DNA of 64,000 nt from an uncultured Lachnospiraceae bacterium (lineage in GTDB: Bacteria > Bacillota > Clostridia > Lachnospirales > Lachnospiraceae), in the NCBI GenBank assembly GCA_910585635.1, contig CAJUFE010000022.1, forward strand, positions 3,114-67,113, written 5' to 3'. Positions 8,342 to 15,693 of this stretch are shown piece after piece; positions within the stretch are counted from its first letter, which is position 1, and the number at the start of each line of letters is the position of its first letter. Made by a program: the position numbers and the translations under genes. The notes below the pieces were generated by a model that did not search any database, was not told the DNA's origin, and saw only the letters and a list, made by a program, of their open reading frames with translations.

Positions 8342-9802
8342 TTATCCCAGATCCTCCCCGTTGCTCTCGATCACCTTTTTATACCAGTAAAAGCTGTCCT
8401 TTTTCTTCCTCTCCAAGGTCCCCTTTCCCTGGTCATCTTTATCCACGTAGACCAGGCCGTACCGCTTCGCCATCTCCCCGGTCCCGGCGCTGACTAAGTC
8501 CGTGCAGCCCCAGACGGTGTAGCCCATCAGGTCCACGCCGTCCTCCACGGCCTCCGCCATCTGCCGGATATGCTCCCGCATGTATTCGATCCGGTACGGA
8601 TCATGGATCTTCCCGTCCGCGTCTATCTGATCCTCCGCGCCCAGGCCGTTCTCCACCACCATCAGCGGGATCTGCCACCTGCCGTAAAATTCGTTCAGCA
8701 GATACCGGAGCCCCTTGGGGTCGATGGTCCAGCCCCACTGGCTCTGCTCCAGGTAGGGATTGGCCGGACCCCGCATCATATTGCCCGCCGCGATGGGGAC
8801 ATTGGGATCGTCGGTAGCCGTGCTGCTGGAATAATAGCTAAAGGTAAAGAAGTCCACCGTCCCTTCCCGCAGGGCCTCCTCATCTCCCGGGGCAAAGGGG
8901 ACCGTGATGCCCTTTTCCTTCCACAGCCGCTTTGCAAAGGCCGGATAGGCCCCCCGCACATGGACATCCCCGCAGTAGTAGTTGGCCAGCTCCATGGTCT
9001 GCTGGCCCTTGAGCACATCATCGGGCCTACAGGTATAAGGGTAGGCGATCCGGCTCAGCAGCATGCAGCCCACCTTGTTCTCCGGATCGATCTCGTGAGC
9101 CAGCTTGACCGCCCCGGCGCTGGCCACCAACTGATGGTGCAGGGCTGTGTAGCGCCGCTGCTCGTCGTCCCAGCTCTCGTCCAGGCCTGCCACCACGCCC
9201 ACCGCGGTGTCCCTTCCCGGCGGGAGGATGCCGCCTCCCATGATGTTCCCGTAGGCACCCATCAGCAGGATATTGATCTCGTTAAAGGTCAGCCAGTAGC
9301 GCACCAGCCCCTTATACTCCGTGAACAGCGTCCTGCAGTAGTTAAGATAAAAGTCGATCAGCCTCCTGTCAGACCAGCCTCCGTAGGTCTTGGCCAAGTG
9401 ATAGGGCAGCTCATAGTGGCTGATGGTCACCAGCGGCTGGATCCCGTACCGTTTGCACTCCGTGAACACGTCCCGGTAAAAGTCGATCCCCGCCTGGCAC
9501 GGCTCCTTCTCATCGCCCCTAGGGAACAGCCGGGTCCAGTTGATCGACATGCGGAAGCACTTAAACCCCATCTCCCCATAGAGGGCGATATCCTCCTTAT
9601 ACCGGTGATAAAAATCCACCGCCTCATGGCTGGGATAGTGATACCCCTCCAAGATCCCGTCTGTGATATGCCTGGGGCTGGTCTTGGTCCCCCCGGTCAT
9701 CACGTCCGGCACCGACAGGCCCTTGCCCCCCTCATGGATCCCTCCCTCAAACTGATTGGCCGCCGTAGCGCCGCCCCACAAAAAATCCTTTCGAAATGCC
9801 AT
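8342..9802 (-). CDS. 6-phospho-beta-glucosidase, GH1
   Basis: 486 residues, normal length for glycoside hydrolase family 1. The N-terminal signature FLWGGATAANQFEGG is present, the acid/base glutamate lies in LTFNEINIL and the nucleophile in VVENGLGA. The family hydrolyses 6-phospho-beta-glucosides (arbutin, salicin or cellobiose phosphates) after PTS uptake; the C-terminal KRYGLVYVDKDDQGKGTLERKKKDSFYWYK is the usual bgl/asc tail. RBS AAGGAG sits eight bases before the ATG. A PTS permease of the beta-glucoside type is encoded about 1.7 kb upstream in the same direction, with two regulator genes between, which supports the role. Confidence 0.92.
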   Translation of the reverse strand: MAFRKDFLWGGATAANQFEGGIHEGGKGLSVPDVMTGGTKTSPRHITDGILEGYHYPSHEAVDFYHRYKEDIALYGEMGFKCFRMSINWTRLFPRGDEKEPCQAGIDFYRDVFTECKRYGIQPLVTISHYELPYHLAKTYGGWSDRRLIDFYLNYCRTLFTEYKGLVRYWLTFNEINILLMGAYGNIMGGGILPPGRDTAVGVVAGLDESWDDEQRRYTALHHQLVASAGAVKLAHEIDPENKVGCMLLSRIAYPYTCRPDDVLKGQQTMELANYYCGDVHVRGAYPAFAKRLWKEKGITVPFAPGDEEALREGTVDFFTFSYYSSSTATDDPNVPIAAGNMMRGPANPYLEQSQWGWTIDPKGLRYLLNEFYGRWQIPLMVVENGLGAEDQIDADGKIHDPYRIEYMREHIRQMAEAVEDGVDLMGYTVWGCTDLVSAGTGEMAKRYGLVYVDKDDQGKGTLERKKKDSFYWYKKVIESNGEDLG

Positions 9803-9874
9803 GGTCCATACTCCTTTCCGCTCCGCATCCGGTGCGCATTTCTTTTTTATCCTTAAAGCTCCCCTCAGTCTTTC

Positions 9875-10005
9875 CTATACATAACGCTCCTCTGCGTTTT
9901 TCTATACGTGACGCTCCTCTGCGCTTTTTCTATACGCGATGCTCCTCTGCGTTCTTTCTATACGCGATGCTCCTCTGCGTTCTTTCTATATATGATACTC
10001 CCCTC
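9875..10005. repeat. 28-bp tandem repeat 3' of the MerR gene
   Basis: Four full units start at 9875, 9902, 9930 and 9958 and a degenerate fifth at 9986. The core is CTATACGCGATGCTCCTCTG (first 20 of 28 bases) followed by CGTTCTTT. Units 3 and 4 are identical. The array is direct repeats without spacers, so it is a minisatellite and not CRISPR. It lies between the MerR stop and the glucosidase gene. Confidence 0.9.
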
Positions 10006-10007
10006 AG

Positions 10008-10036
10008 GTGACCATTCAGATAGCCTGGACCGTTAC
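10008..10036. repeat. Dispersed 29-bp hairpin element, copy A (degenerate)
   Basis: It aligns end to end with the perfect copy at 19545-19573 but carries several substitutions, leaving an imperfect stem. It overlaps the stop codon of the MerR-type gene (10033-10035). Confidence 0.6.
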
Positions 10037-10374
10037 CCCTTAAGCTCATACTGGAGATAGTCCAGCTCTCCCAAAAGCTTCTCCTTCTGATGGATCTCGT
10101 CTAAGAGCCGGGAACGCCGTTTCCCGAGCATCCGGAGCCGCCGCTCCCTGGTGATCTCACCTTCCTTTTCCAGGGAAAAAAATGTGCCGATCTCCTCATC
10201 CATAAACCCGATCTCCTGAAGGGTCATGATCCTGCCGATCCGCTCCAGGTCCTGGTCGTCATAGCTCCTCTTCCCGGTCTGGCTTTCCTCAAAAACCTTC
10301 CTCACCTGGCTTTCATAGACATCCAGCACAGCCCCTGGGATGTTATATCGTTTTCTGAGTTCCTCCGCTGTCAT
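10033..10374 (-). CDS. MerR-type transcriptional regulator, short
   Basis: 113 residues from the ATG at 10374, preceded by AGAGGTG; the longer frame starting at 10551 lies inside the LysR gene and is rejected. It begins MTAEELRKRYNIPGAVLDVYE, contains the SYDDQDLERIGRIMTLQEIGF signature of MerR winged helix domains (LxxIxxLxxxGF), and ends in a basic helix plus KEKLLGELDYLQYEL, probably a dimerising coil. No effector domain is visible. It starts two bases after the LysR stop, so the two regulators are co-transcribed. It may control the surrounding beta-glucoside genes; the target is inferred from position. Confidence 0.8.
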   Translation of the reverse strand: MTAEELRKRYNIPGAVLDVYESQVRKVFEESQTGKRSYDDQDLERIGRIMTLQEIGFMDEEIGTFFSLEKEGEITRERRLRMLGKRRSRLLDEIHQKEKLLGELDYLQYELKG

Positions 10375-10376
10375 AG

Positions 10377-11336
10377 TCACCTCTTTCCTGGCGCCTCCCC
10401 TGCGCCCTCCGGACAGATCGGCTCCTTTCCCTTTAAGGATCTGCCAGCGATCCAGTCCTCCTCTTCCCCGGCCCCCATGGCCCGCAGATACTCGATAAAT
10501 CTCCCAGTAGCCGGTGTGCACACATGGTTTTTCTTCCAGACCACCACGCACCCGGTCCTTAAGGGGGGATCGAAGGGGACAAAGACCGCGTTTTCATAGC
10601 AGTTCCCATGCTGGAAGCAGAGCACCGCACCGCCGAAATCCTCGGTCATGAGCACCGCGTTGTAGAGCAGGTTGTAGGTACCCAGGATCGTAAGACGGTC
10701 AAACCAGTCGCCGAACCAGTTGGCCAGCTCATGCTGCACACGCTCCCGCTGGCTGATGAACAGCGGCACCTTGGCCAGGTCCTCCGGCGTGACCCCCTTC
10801 TTTCCCGCCAGGGGGGAGGCCTTATCTACCATGACCCCCCACTGCTCCTTTCGGGATATGCGGATAAATCCGTATCTGCCCACATCCACAGGCTCGGTCA
10901 AGAGCCCGATATCGATGAGGCCCTTTTCGATCCGGTCCTTGATGTCATCCGCCGTGGCGCTATGGAGATGGAAGGTGACCCGCGGATAGCTTTTATGGAA
11001 CCGTGCTGCCGCCTTTCCCAAAAACCGCACGCTTTGGGTCTCGCCGCTGCCGATCGTGATCTCCCCTGTCAGCTCCCCTTCCTCCCTGTGGAAGTCTTTC
11101 TTTGTCTTGTCTGCCAGCTCCACCAGCTCCTGAGCCCTACGCTTAAGGAGGAGGCCGTCATCGGTCAAGAAAATGCGGTGCTTTCCCCGCTCGAACAGGC
11201 TCACCCCCAGCTCCTCCTCCAGCTGCATCAGCTGCCTGGAAAGGGTGGGCTGGGTGATGTGCAGGAGCTGGGCCGCCTTTGTGATATTCTCCTCCCGCGC
11301 CACCATCAGATAGTATTCCAATACTCTAAGCTCCAT
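10377..11336 (-). CDS. LysR family transcriptional regulator
   Basis: 319 residues. The start at 11336 (MELRVLEYYLMV) has GGAGGA upstream and matches the family. The frame extends upstream to 11507 only through the tandem repeat region and is not believable. The N-terminal winged helix-turn-helix is NITKAAQLLHITQPTLSRQLMQLEEELGVSLFERG, followed by the usual linker helix and an effector-binding domain starting GEITIGSGETQSVRFL. LysR proteins bind small molecules and act on divergent or nearby promoters. It lies between the beta-glucoside PTS gene and the MerR/glucosidase genes, all on one strand, which suggests control of that set. Confidence 0.9.
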   Translation of the reverse strand: MELRVLEYYLMVAREENITKAAQLLHITQPTLSRQLMQLEEELGVSLFERGKHRIFLTDDGLLLKRRAQELVELADKTKKDFHREEGELTGEITIGSGETQSVRFLGKAAARFHKSYPRVTFHLHSATADDIKDRIEKGLIDIGLLTEPVDVGRYGFIRISRKEQWGVMVDKASPLAGKKGVTPEDLAKVPLFISQRERVQHELANWFGDWFDRLTILGTYNLLYNAVLMTEDFGGAVLCFQHGNCYENAVFVPFDPPLRTGCVVVWKKNHVCTPATGRFIEYLRAMGAGEEEDWIAGRSLKGKEPICPEGAGEAPGKR

Positions 11337-11394
11337 AGAGGGTCCTCCGTTCTGTCTCAAGATCTGCCCTGTCGCTGGCCGGTCTGCCATCACA

Positions 11395-11505
11395 GATCCA
11401 TGCGCTCCACCATGGCTCCATACCACGGATCCATGCACTCCATCATGGCTCCATACACTCCACCACAGAGCCATGCTCTTCACATGGCTCCATGCTCTGC
11501 CGATC
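11395..11505. repeat. Imperfect tandem repeat 3' of the PTS gene
   Basis: About three degenerate units of roughly 35-40 bases, each containing a GGATCCATGC-like start and CATGGCTCCATAC-like core (copies near 11395, 11428 and 11467). The array ends within ten bases of the PTS stop codon at 11514 and explains the artificial N-terminal extension of the LysR reading frame. Confidence 0.7.
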
Positions 11506-11513
11506 ATTACAAC

Positions 11514-13523
11514 TCATCTTTCTGCCTGTATCACCGTGTCGCCCGCTCTGGCCGCTCCCTGCTTTACCAGGTCGATCTTCTTATAGTCGCCGCTGTTGGT
11601 CAGGAGCACCGCCGTCACGGTGGGATATCGCTCCCCGATCGTCTGCAGGTCAAAGTCCATGACCAACTGCCCCACAGCGATCCGATCCCCTACCGAGACC
11701 TTGGGTGCAAAGCCCTCGCCCTTCAGCTCCACCGTAACCAGGCCCACATGGATCATCACTTCCATGCCGTTATCACCCTTTAAGCCGATGGCATGCTTTG
11801 TCTCTGCCACCAAGATCACCGTGCCGTCAAAGGGCGCATAGACCCTGCCCTCCTCCGGGCGGATCCCGCAGCCCTGCCCCAATACACCTGCTGAGAACAC
11901 GCCGTCCCCGATCTCCTCTAAGGGGATCACCTCCCCGTTCATGGGAGAGCTGAGGCTGGATATGGGACTGGCCCCAGTGTTTTCGGCTGTTGCTCCGGTG
12001 TTCCCGGCTGCTTCCCTGATGGCCCCGTCTGTAGTCTTACCCGCTGCCGTATCCTTATGGGCCGCAGCTGACGCCTTCTTATCTGTCGTCTTATCATCCT
12101 TTCCCTGCTCTGCCTTTTCCTGCCCAGCCTTTCCTTCTCCTGTCTTTGCCGCGTCCCCTACGGTCTCATATCTTAATGACAGCACATAGGCCAGGACCCC
12201 TGTAACGACTGCGGAGATCGCCAGAGCGATGATGATATTGATAAAATAGGTCATGGTGTCGTCGCCGATGTACAGGAGCACCGCCGGGAGACCGGAGGAG
12301 CCTGTGGCGAACCGGTGGGTATGGGTGAGGCCTGCGTACAGGCCGCCGAAGCCGCCGCCGATCATAGCTGCCACCAGCGGATACTTCTTCGGAAGGTTCA
12401 CACCATAGAGAGCCGGCTCCGTGATCCCCATGAGGGCCGTGACGCTGGAGGAGCCTGCCAGCTGCTTCGTCTTCCCGTCCTTTGTCCGGAAGGCCACCAC
12501 CAGGCAGGCCACACCCTGGGCGATGTTCGAGCATACACAGCCGGGACCGAAGATACTGTCATAGCCAAGATCTGCCATCTGCATGACCCCCAGAGGCGCT
12601 ACGCCATTGTGGAGACCGAACATGACCATGATGGGCAGGAAGCCGCCGATCAGGAGCGCCGGAGCCCAGCTGGCATTGACACTTAAGTAATTGAAGAATA
12701 CGCCTAGTCCGTCGCCCACGATACTCCCGATAGGCCCTAACAGAGACAGCGCCAGGGTCCCCATGACGAGAAATGTGAGCATGGGGACGAACACCAGCTT
12801 CACGGCCCTGGGGATCACCCGTTCCAGCCATCTCTCCACATAAGCCTGCACCAATACCACCAGGATGATGGGGATCACGCTGGAGGTGTAGGAGGTCAGG
12901 GTGAAGGGGATCACACCGAAGAACCGGACCGGCTCTCCTGCCGTCACCAGAGCCGCCCAGTTGGGGTGGAGCATGATGGCCGCCACGCCCGCCGCCAGGA
13001 TCGGGTTACATTTCAGCTTCTGGGCCTCCGATACAGCCAGGAGCAGGGGCAGGAAATAAAATACACCGTCCGCGAAAAAGTTCAGGATGTAATAGGTCTG
13101 GGAGGTATTGGAGATCAGCTTTCCCACCACCAGAAGGGCCAGGAGAGCTTTCACCATGCCGGCCCCGGACAGGGCCGGGACGATCGGCTGGAAGGTCCCT
13201 GATACGAAATCGATGACCAGCTCCGCCAGGTTCTTCTTAGTCTCCGCCTGGGCCGCTCCCCCGCCGGTCTTAGGGGTCACCAGCTTTTCGACCTCCTCAA
13301 AGACCTCCTTCACATGGGTCCCGATCACCACCTGGAACACGCCGCCGCTGATCAGCACCTTGGCCACGCCATCCATGGCATTAAGGCTCTCCTGGTCTGC
13401 CGTCGCCTCATCCTTTAGCTGGAAGCGCAGCCTGGTCTGACAGTGATAGACGCTTAAGACATTGTCCTCGCCGCCCACCTTATCCACGATATCCTGGGCC
13501 AGCTTTTCATACATCTTGCTCAT
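11514..13523 (-). CDS. PTS beta-glucoside transporter subunit EIIBCA
   Basis: 669 residues with three domains. EIIB (about 1-90) has the phospho-accepting Cys in SVYHCQTRLRF. EIIC (about 100-460) is a polytopic permease with LLAVSEAQKLKCNP, FLPIMVMFGLHNGVAPLG and AGSSSVTALMGITEPALYG. A 60-residue K/A/E/T-rich linker follows, then EIIA (about 530-669) with VYAPFDGTVI and the phospho-His motif EVMIHVGLVTVEL. It imports and phosphorylates aryl-beta-glucosides or cellobiose, matching the GH1 enzyme downstream. RBS AAGGAG is nine bases from the ATG. No BglG/LicT antiterminator is adjacent; regulation seems to rest on the LysR and MerR genes. The linker is longer than usual. Confidence 0.93.
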   Translation of the reverse strand: MSKMYEKLAQDIVDKVGGEDNVLSVYHCQTRLRFQLKDEATADQESLNAMDGVAKVLISGGVFQVVIGTHVKEVFEEVEKLVTPKTGGGAAQAETKKNLAELVIDFVSGTFQPIVPALSGAGMVKALLALLVVGKLISNTSQTYYILNFFADGVFYFLPLLLAVSEAQKLKCNPILAAGVAAIMLHPNWAALVTAGEPVRFFGVIPFTLTSYTSSVIPIILVVLVQAYVERWLERVIPRAVKLVFVPMLTFLVMGTLALSLLGPIGSIVGDGLGVFFNYLSVNASWAPALLIGGFLPIMVMFGLHNGVAPLGVMQMADLGYDSIFGPGCVCSNIAQGVACLVVAFRTKDGKTKQLAGSSSVTALMGITEPALYGVNLPKKYPLVAAMIGGGFGGLYAGLTHTHRFATGSSGLPAVLLYIGDDTMTYFINIIIALAISAVVTGVLAYVLSLRYETVGDAAKTGEGKAGQEKAEQGKDDKTTDKKASAAAHKDTAAGKTTDGAIREAAGNTGATAENTGASPISSLSSPMNGEVIPLEEIGDGVFSAGVLGQGCGIRPEEGRVYAPFDGTVILVAETKHAIGLKGDNGMEVMIHVGLVTVELKGEGFAPKVSVGDRIAVGQLVMDFDLQTIGERYPTVTAVLLTNSGDYKKIDLVKQGAARAGDTVIQAER

Positions 13524-13550
13524 GATCTTTCTCCTTTTTCTGTTTTTTAT

Positions 13551-13564
13551 CAGAAAGCTTTCTG
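13551..13564. promoter_or_regulatory. Perfect 14-bp palindrome upstream of the PTS gene
   Basis: CAGAAAGCTTTCTG is fully self-complementary and lies 28 bases upstream of the PTS start. It is a plausible operator for one of the two regulators; it lacks the CG centre of a classical cre site. No clear promoter hexamers could be paired with it. Confidence 0.35.
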
Positions 13565-13652
13565 TCTTGGATGACTCTATCCTACAAGATCATGGGCAAA
13601 AAGTATAATGCTCTTTTTCTCTGTCTTCAGATACCTTTCAGGCATGGTCCGT

Positions 13653-13741
13653 CAGCCTTGCACCTCTCCGTTTGGCCGCCTTGCATGTCCTCGTTCAGCC
13701 GCTTTACATCTCCTCGTTCAGCCGCCTTGCATCCCCTCGTT
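13653..13741. repeat. 23-bp tandem repeat 3' of the AAA ATPase gene
   Basis: Four units start at 13653, 13674, 13696 and 13719 with consensus CAGCCGCCTTGCATCTCCTC followed by GTT. The array ends nine bases from the ATPase stop at 13750. Confidence 0.85.
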
Positions 13742-13749
13742 CTGTCACC

Positions 13750-14493
13750 TCACTCCTCCCGCAGCAGCCTCTCCAAAAGATACGTCCGCTCATTGATGAA
13801 CATCTCCGTCACCTGATAGCTCTCCGTCTCCTCGTAGGTACAGGCGTGGAGCTCCCCGTCATCAAAGGCCAGGAGCCCGGCCCCTGGCAGTCCCAAAAGG
13901 ATCGGGGAATGGCTGGCGATGATGAACTGAGCCCCTTTCGCGGCCAGCTGATGGATCTTGAGCAGCAGGGACAGCTGGCTCTGAGGCGAGAGGGCCGCCT
14001 CCGGCTCATCCAAAAGGTACAGGCCTCCGGGGACGAAGTCCCCCTGGACCAGGGCCAGGAAGCTCTCCCCGTGGGAGCGCTGATGGAGGGACTTCCCTCC
14101 GTACCGGGCATAGTACGTCTCCGGCAGCTCCCCATCCCGGTAATCCTCCGCCTTGCTGGCCACGTTATAGAAGCTCTCCGCCCGCAGGAAATAGCTGCCC
14201 TTGGGCCTCCTGGGTCCCTTAGACATCTGGATCGCCTGATAGAGCTCCGAATGGGAGTCATAGGTGAAAAAGGTATAATTCCGGTTCCCACCCTCCGGGC
14301 TGAAGCCGTAGGCCACCGCGATCCCCTCCAAAAGAGTAGATTTCCCCGAGCCGTTCTCTCCCACAAAAAAGGTCACCGGCGCGGTAAAGGACAGCCACTC
14401 CAGAGACCGCAGCGCCGGGATCTGGCGCAGATAGCTGTCCTCCTCGATCGCCTCCCAATCGATCTTGATCTCCTTGATAAAATAGTCTGTCAT
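13750..14493 (-). CDS. AAA/ABC-type predicted ATPase (Rad50/SMC-like head)
   Basis: 247 residues from the ATG at 14493 with GGGAGG upstream; the frame extends to 14592 without an RBS. Walker A is VGENGSGKST, the ABC signature is SHGESFL and Walker B is LYLLDEPEAALSP, followed by FIIASHSPILL. These stand-alone ATPases resemble the heads of SMC/Rad50 proteins but lack the coiled coil, and many homologues occur as single genes of unknown cellular role. The order of motifs and length fit the common 240-250 residue family. It is divergent from the LysR gene at 14673 and isolated from other genes. Confidence 0.88.
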   Translation of the reverse strand: MTDYFIKEIKIDWEAIEEDSYLRQIPALRSLEWLSFTAPVTFFVGENGSGKSTLLEGIAVAYGFSPEGGNRNYTFFTYDSHSELYQAIQMSKGPRRPKGSYFLRAESFYNVASKAEDYRDGELPETYYARYGGKSLHQRSHGESFLALVQGDFVPGGLYLLDEPEAALSPQSQLSLLLKIHQLAAKGAQFIIASHSPILLGLPGAGLLAFDDGELHACTYEETESYQVTEMFINERTYLLERLLREE

Positions 14494-14672
14494 CGTCTCT
14501 GCCTCCCTTTCCGCTGCGTACCTTTTGCAGACCCTCACTCCCATCTGTGAAAAGTGCCTCTGCACGCTGGCCATGTTCCTATAGCATACCACAGCAGCTG
14601 TTGCATTTCCAAAGCTTTTCCGTTAATCTATAGAAAAGAGGTCTCTAAGACCCTATCTAAAGGAGCCACAAG

Positions 14673-15569
14673 ATGCGGATGGATCTAGGCTTTGAATATT
14701 ATAAGGTATTTTACTATGTTTCCAAATACGGCAGCCTGACCCGGGCCGCCAATGTTCTGATGACCAGCCAGCCGGCTGTGACCCGCACGATCCACAACCT
14801 GGAAAACGAGCTTGGCTGCCGCCTGTTCACCCGGAGCAAAAAAGGGATGGAGCTGACCCCGGAAGGCCGGCTGTTCTACGGATATATCTCGGCCGCCTGC
14901 CAGCAGATCTTCAAAGGGGAAAATGAGCTGTCGAACATGATCAGCCTGGAAAATGGCGCCATCTGTATCAGCGCTACCGAGACCGCGCTGCACTGCTGCC
15001 TGTTCCGGGCCGTGGAGGAATTTAACAAGGCCTATCCGGAGGTCCGGTTCAAGCTTTTAAATAACAGTACGATCGATTCCATCCAGGCGCTAAGGGCGGG
15101 TAAGATCGATATGGCGGTGGTGTCCTCCGCCCCCCTCCAAGCCGAACCGCCCTTGAAGATCAAAAAGCTCCAGAGCTACCATGATATCCTGATCGGCGGC
15201 CAGCGTTTCCGGTATCTGGAAGGGAAGAAGGTGACTCTGGCCCAGCTAAAGGACCTGCCCTGGATCAGCCTGACCTCCGGTTCCATCACCAGGACCTTCC
15301 TGGACCATCACTTCACCGAGCATGGGCTGCGGTTCGATCCGGATATCGAGCTGGCCACCACCGATATGATCCTCCCGGCCGTCCGCCATGAGCTGGGCAT
15401 CGGCTTTATCCCGGCAGAATTTGCCGCGGAGGATATCCGTCAGGGGAACATCTTCCAGATCGCCACCGAGGAGGAGCTGCCAGAGCGGGATATCCTTCTG
15501 GTATACGATACCGAATATCCCCAGAGCATCGCCTCCAAGACCTTCCAAAAGTTCCTGTGCCGATCATGA
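14673..15569 (+). CDS. LysR family transcriptional regulator
   Basis: 298 residues, typical length. The N-terminal DNA-binding domain reads YYVSKYGSLTRAANVLMTSQ then PAVTRTIHNLENELGCRLFTRS, and the effector domain starts GAICISATETALHCCLFRAV with a typical two-lobe pattern after it. The ATG has AGGAG seven bases upstream. It lies 124 bases upstream of phosphoketolase in the same direction and divergent from an ATPase. Control of the phosphoketolase promoter is plausible from position alone. Confidence 0.92.
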   Translation: MRMDLGFEYYKVFYYVSKYGSLTRAANVLMTSQPAVTRTIHNLENELGCRLFTRSKKGMELTPEGRLFYGYISAACQQIFKGENELSNMISLENGAICISATETALHCCLFRAVEEFNKAYPEVRFKLLNNSTIDSIQALRAGKIDMAVVSSAPLQAEPPLKIKKLQSYHDILIGGQRFRYLEGKKVTLAQLKDLPWISLTSGSITRTFLDHHFTEHGLRFDPDIELATTDMILPAVRHELGIGFIPAEFAAEDIRQGNIFQIATEEELPERDILLVYDTEYPQSIASKTFQKFLCRS

Positions 15570-15616
15570 GGTTCTATCCATATCAAAACCTGATGGATAT
15601 ACTAGGATAATAGTAT

Positions 15617-15645
15617 TTTACCTCCCCTTTCTTCTATGTTATCCT
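15617..15645 (+). promoter_or_regulatory. Candidate phosphoketolase promoter
   Basis: TTTACC (15617-15622), a 17-base spacer and TATCCT (15640-15645) lie about 50 bases before the start. Just upstream, TATCCAT and ATGGATA form an inverted repeat (about 15577-15601) that could be an operator or the end of the LysR transcript. Confidence 0.4.
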
Positions 15646-15693
15646 ATAAATGGTTAAAAAAATAACAAAAAAACAAAAGAAAGAGGGATGATC

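Noticed and set aside
9875..10005. Repeat array as a CRISPR
   Set aside because: Units are directly adjacent with no spacers, and no cas genes are present. The same holds for the arrays at 13.7, 18.2, 49.2 and 51.4 kb.
11337..11507. N-terminal extension of the LysR gene by 57 residues
   Set aside because: It is read through the tandem repeat, is rich in W, H and G, and the ATG at 11336 has a proper RBS and family start.
13551..13564. Catabolite-responsive element (cre)
   Set aside because: The palindrome lacks the central CG and flanking TGnAA pattern of cre sites; kept only as a generic operator candidate.
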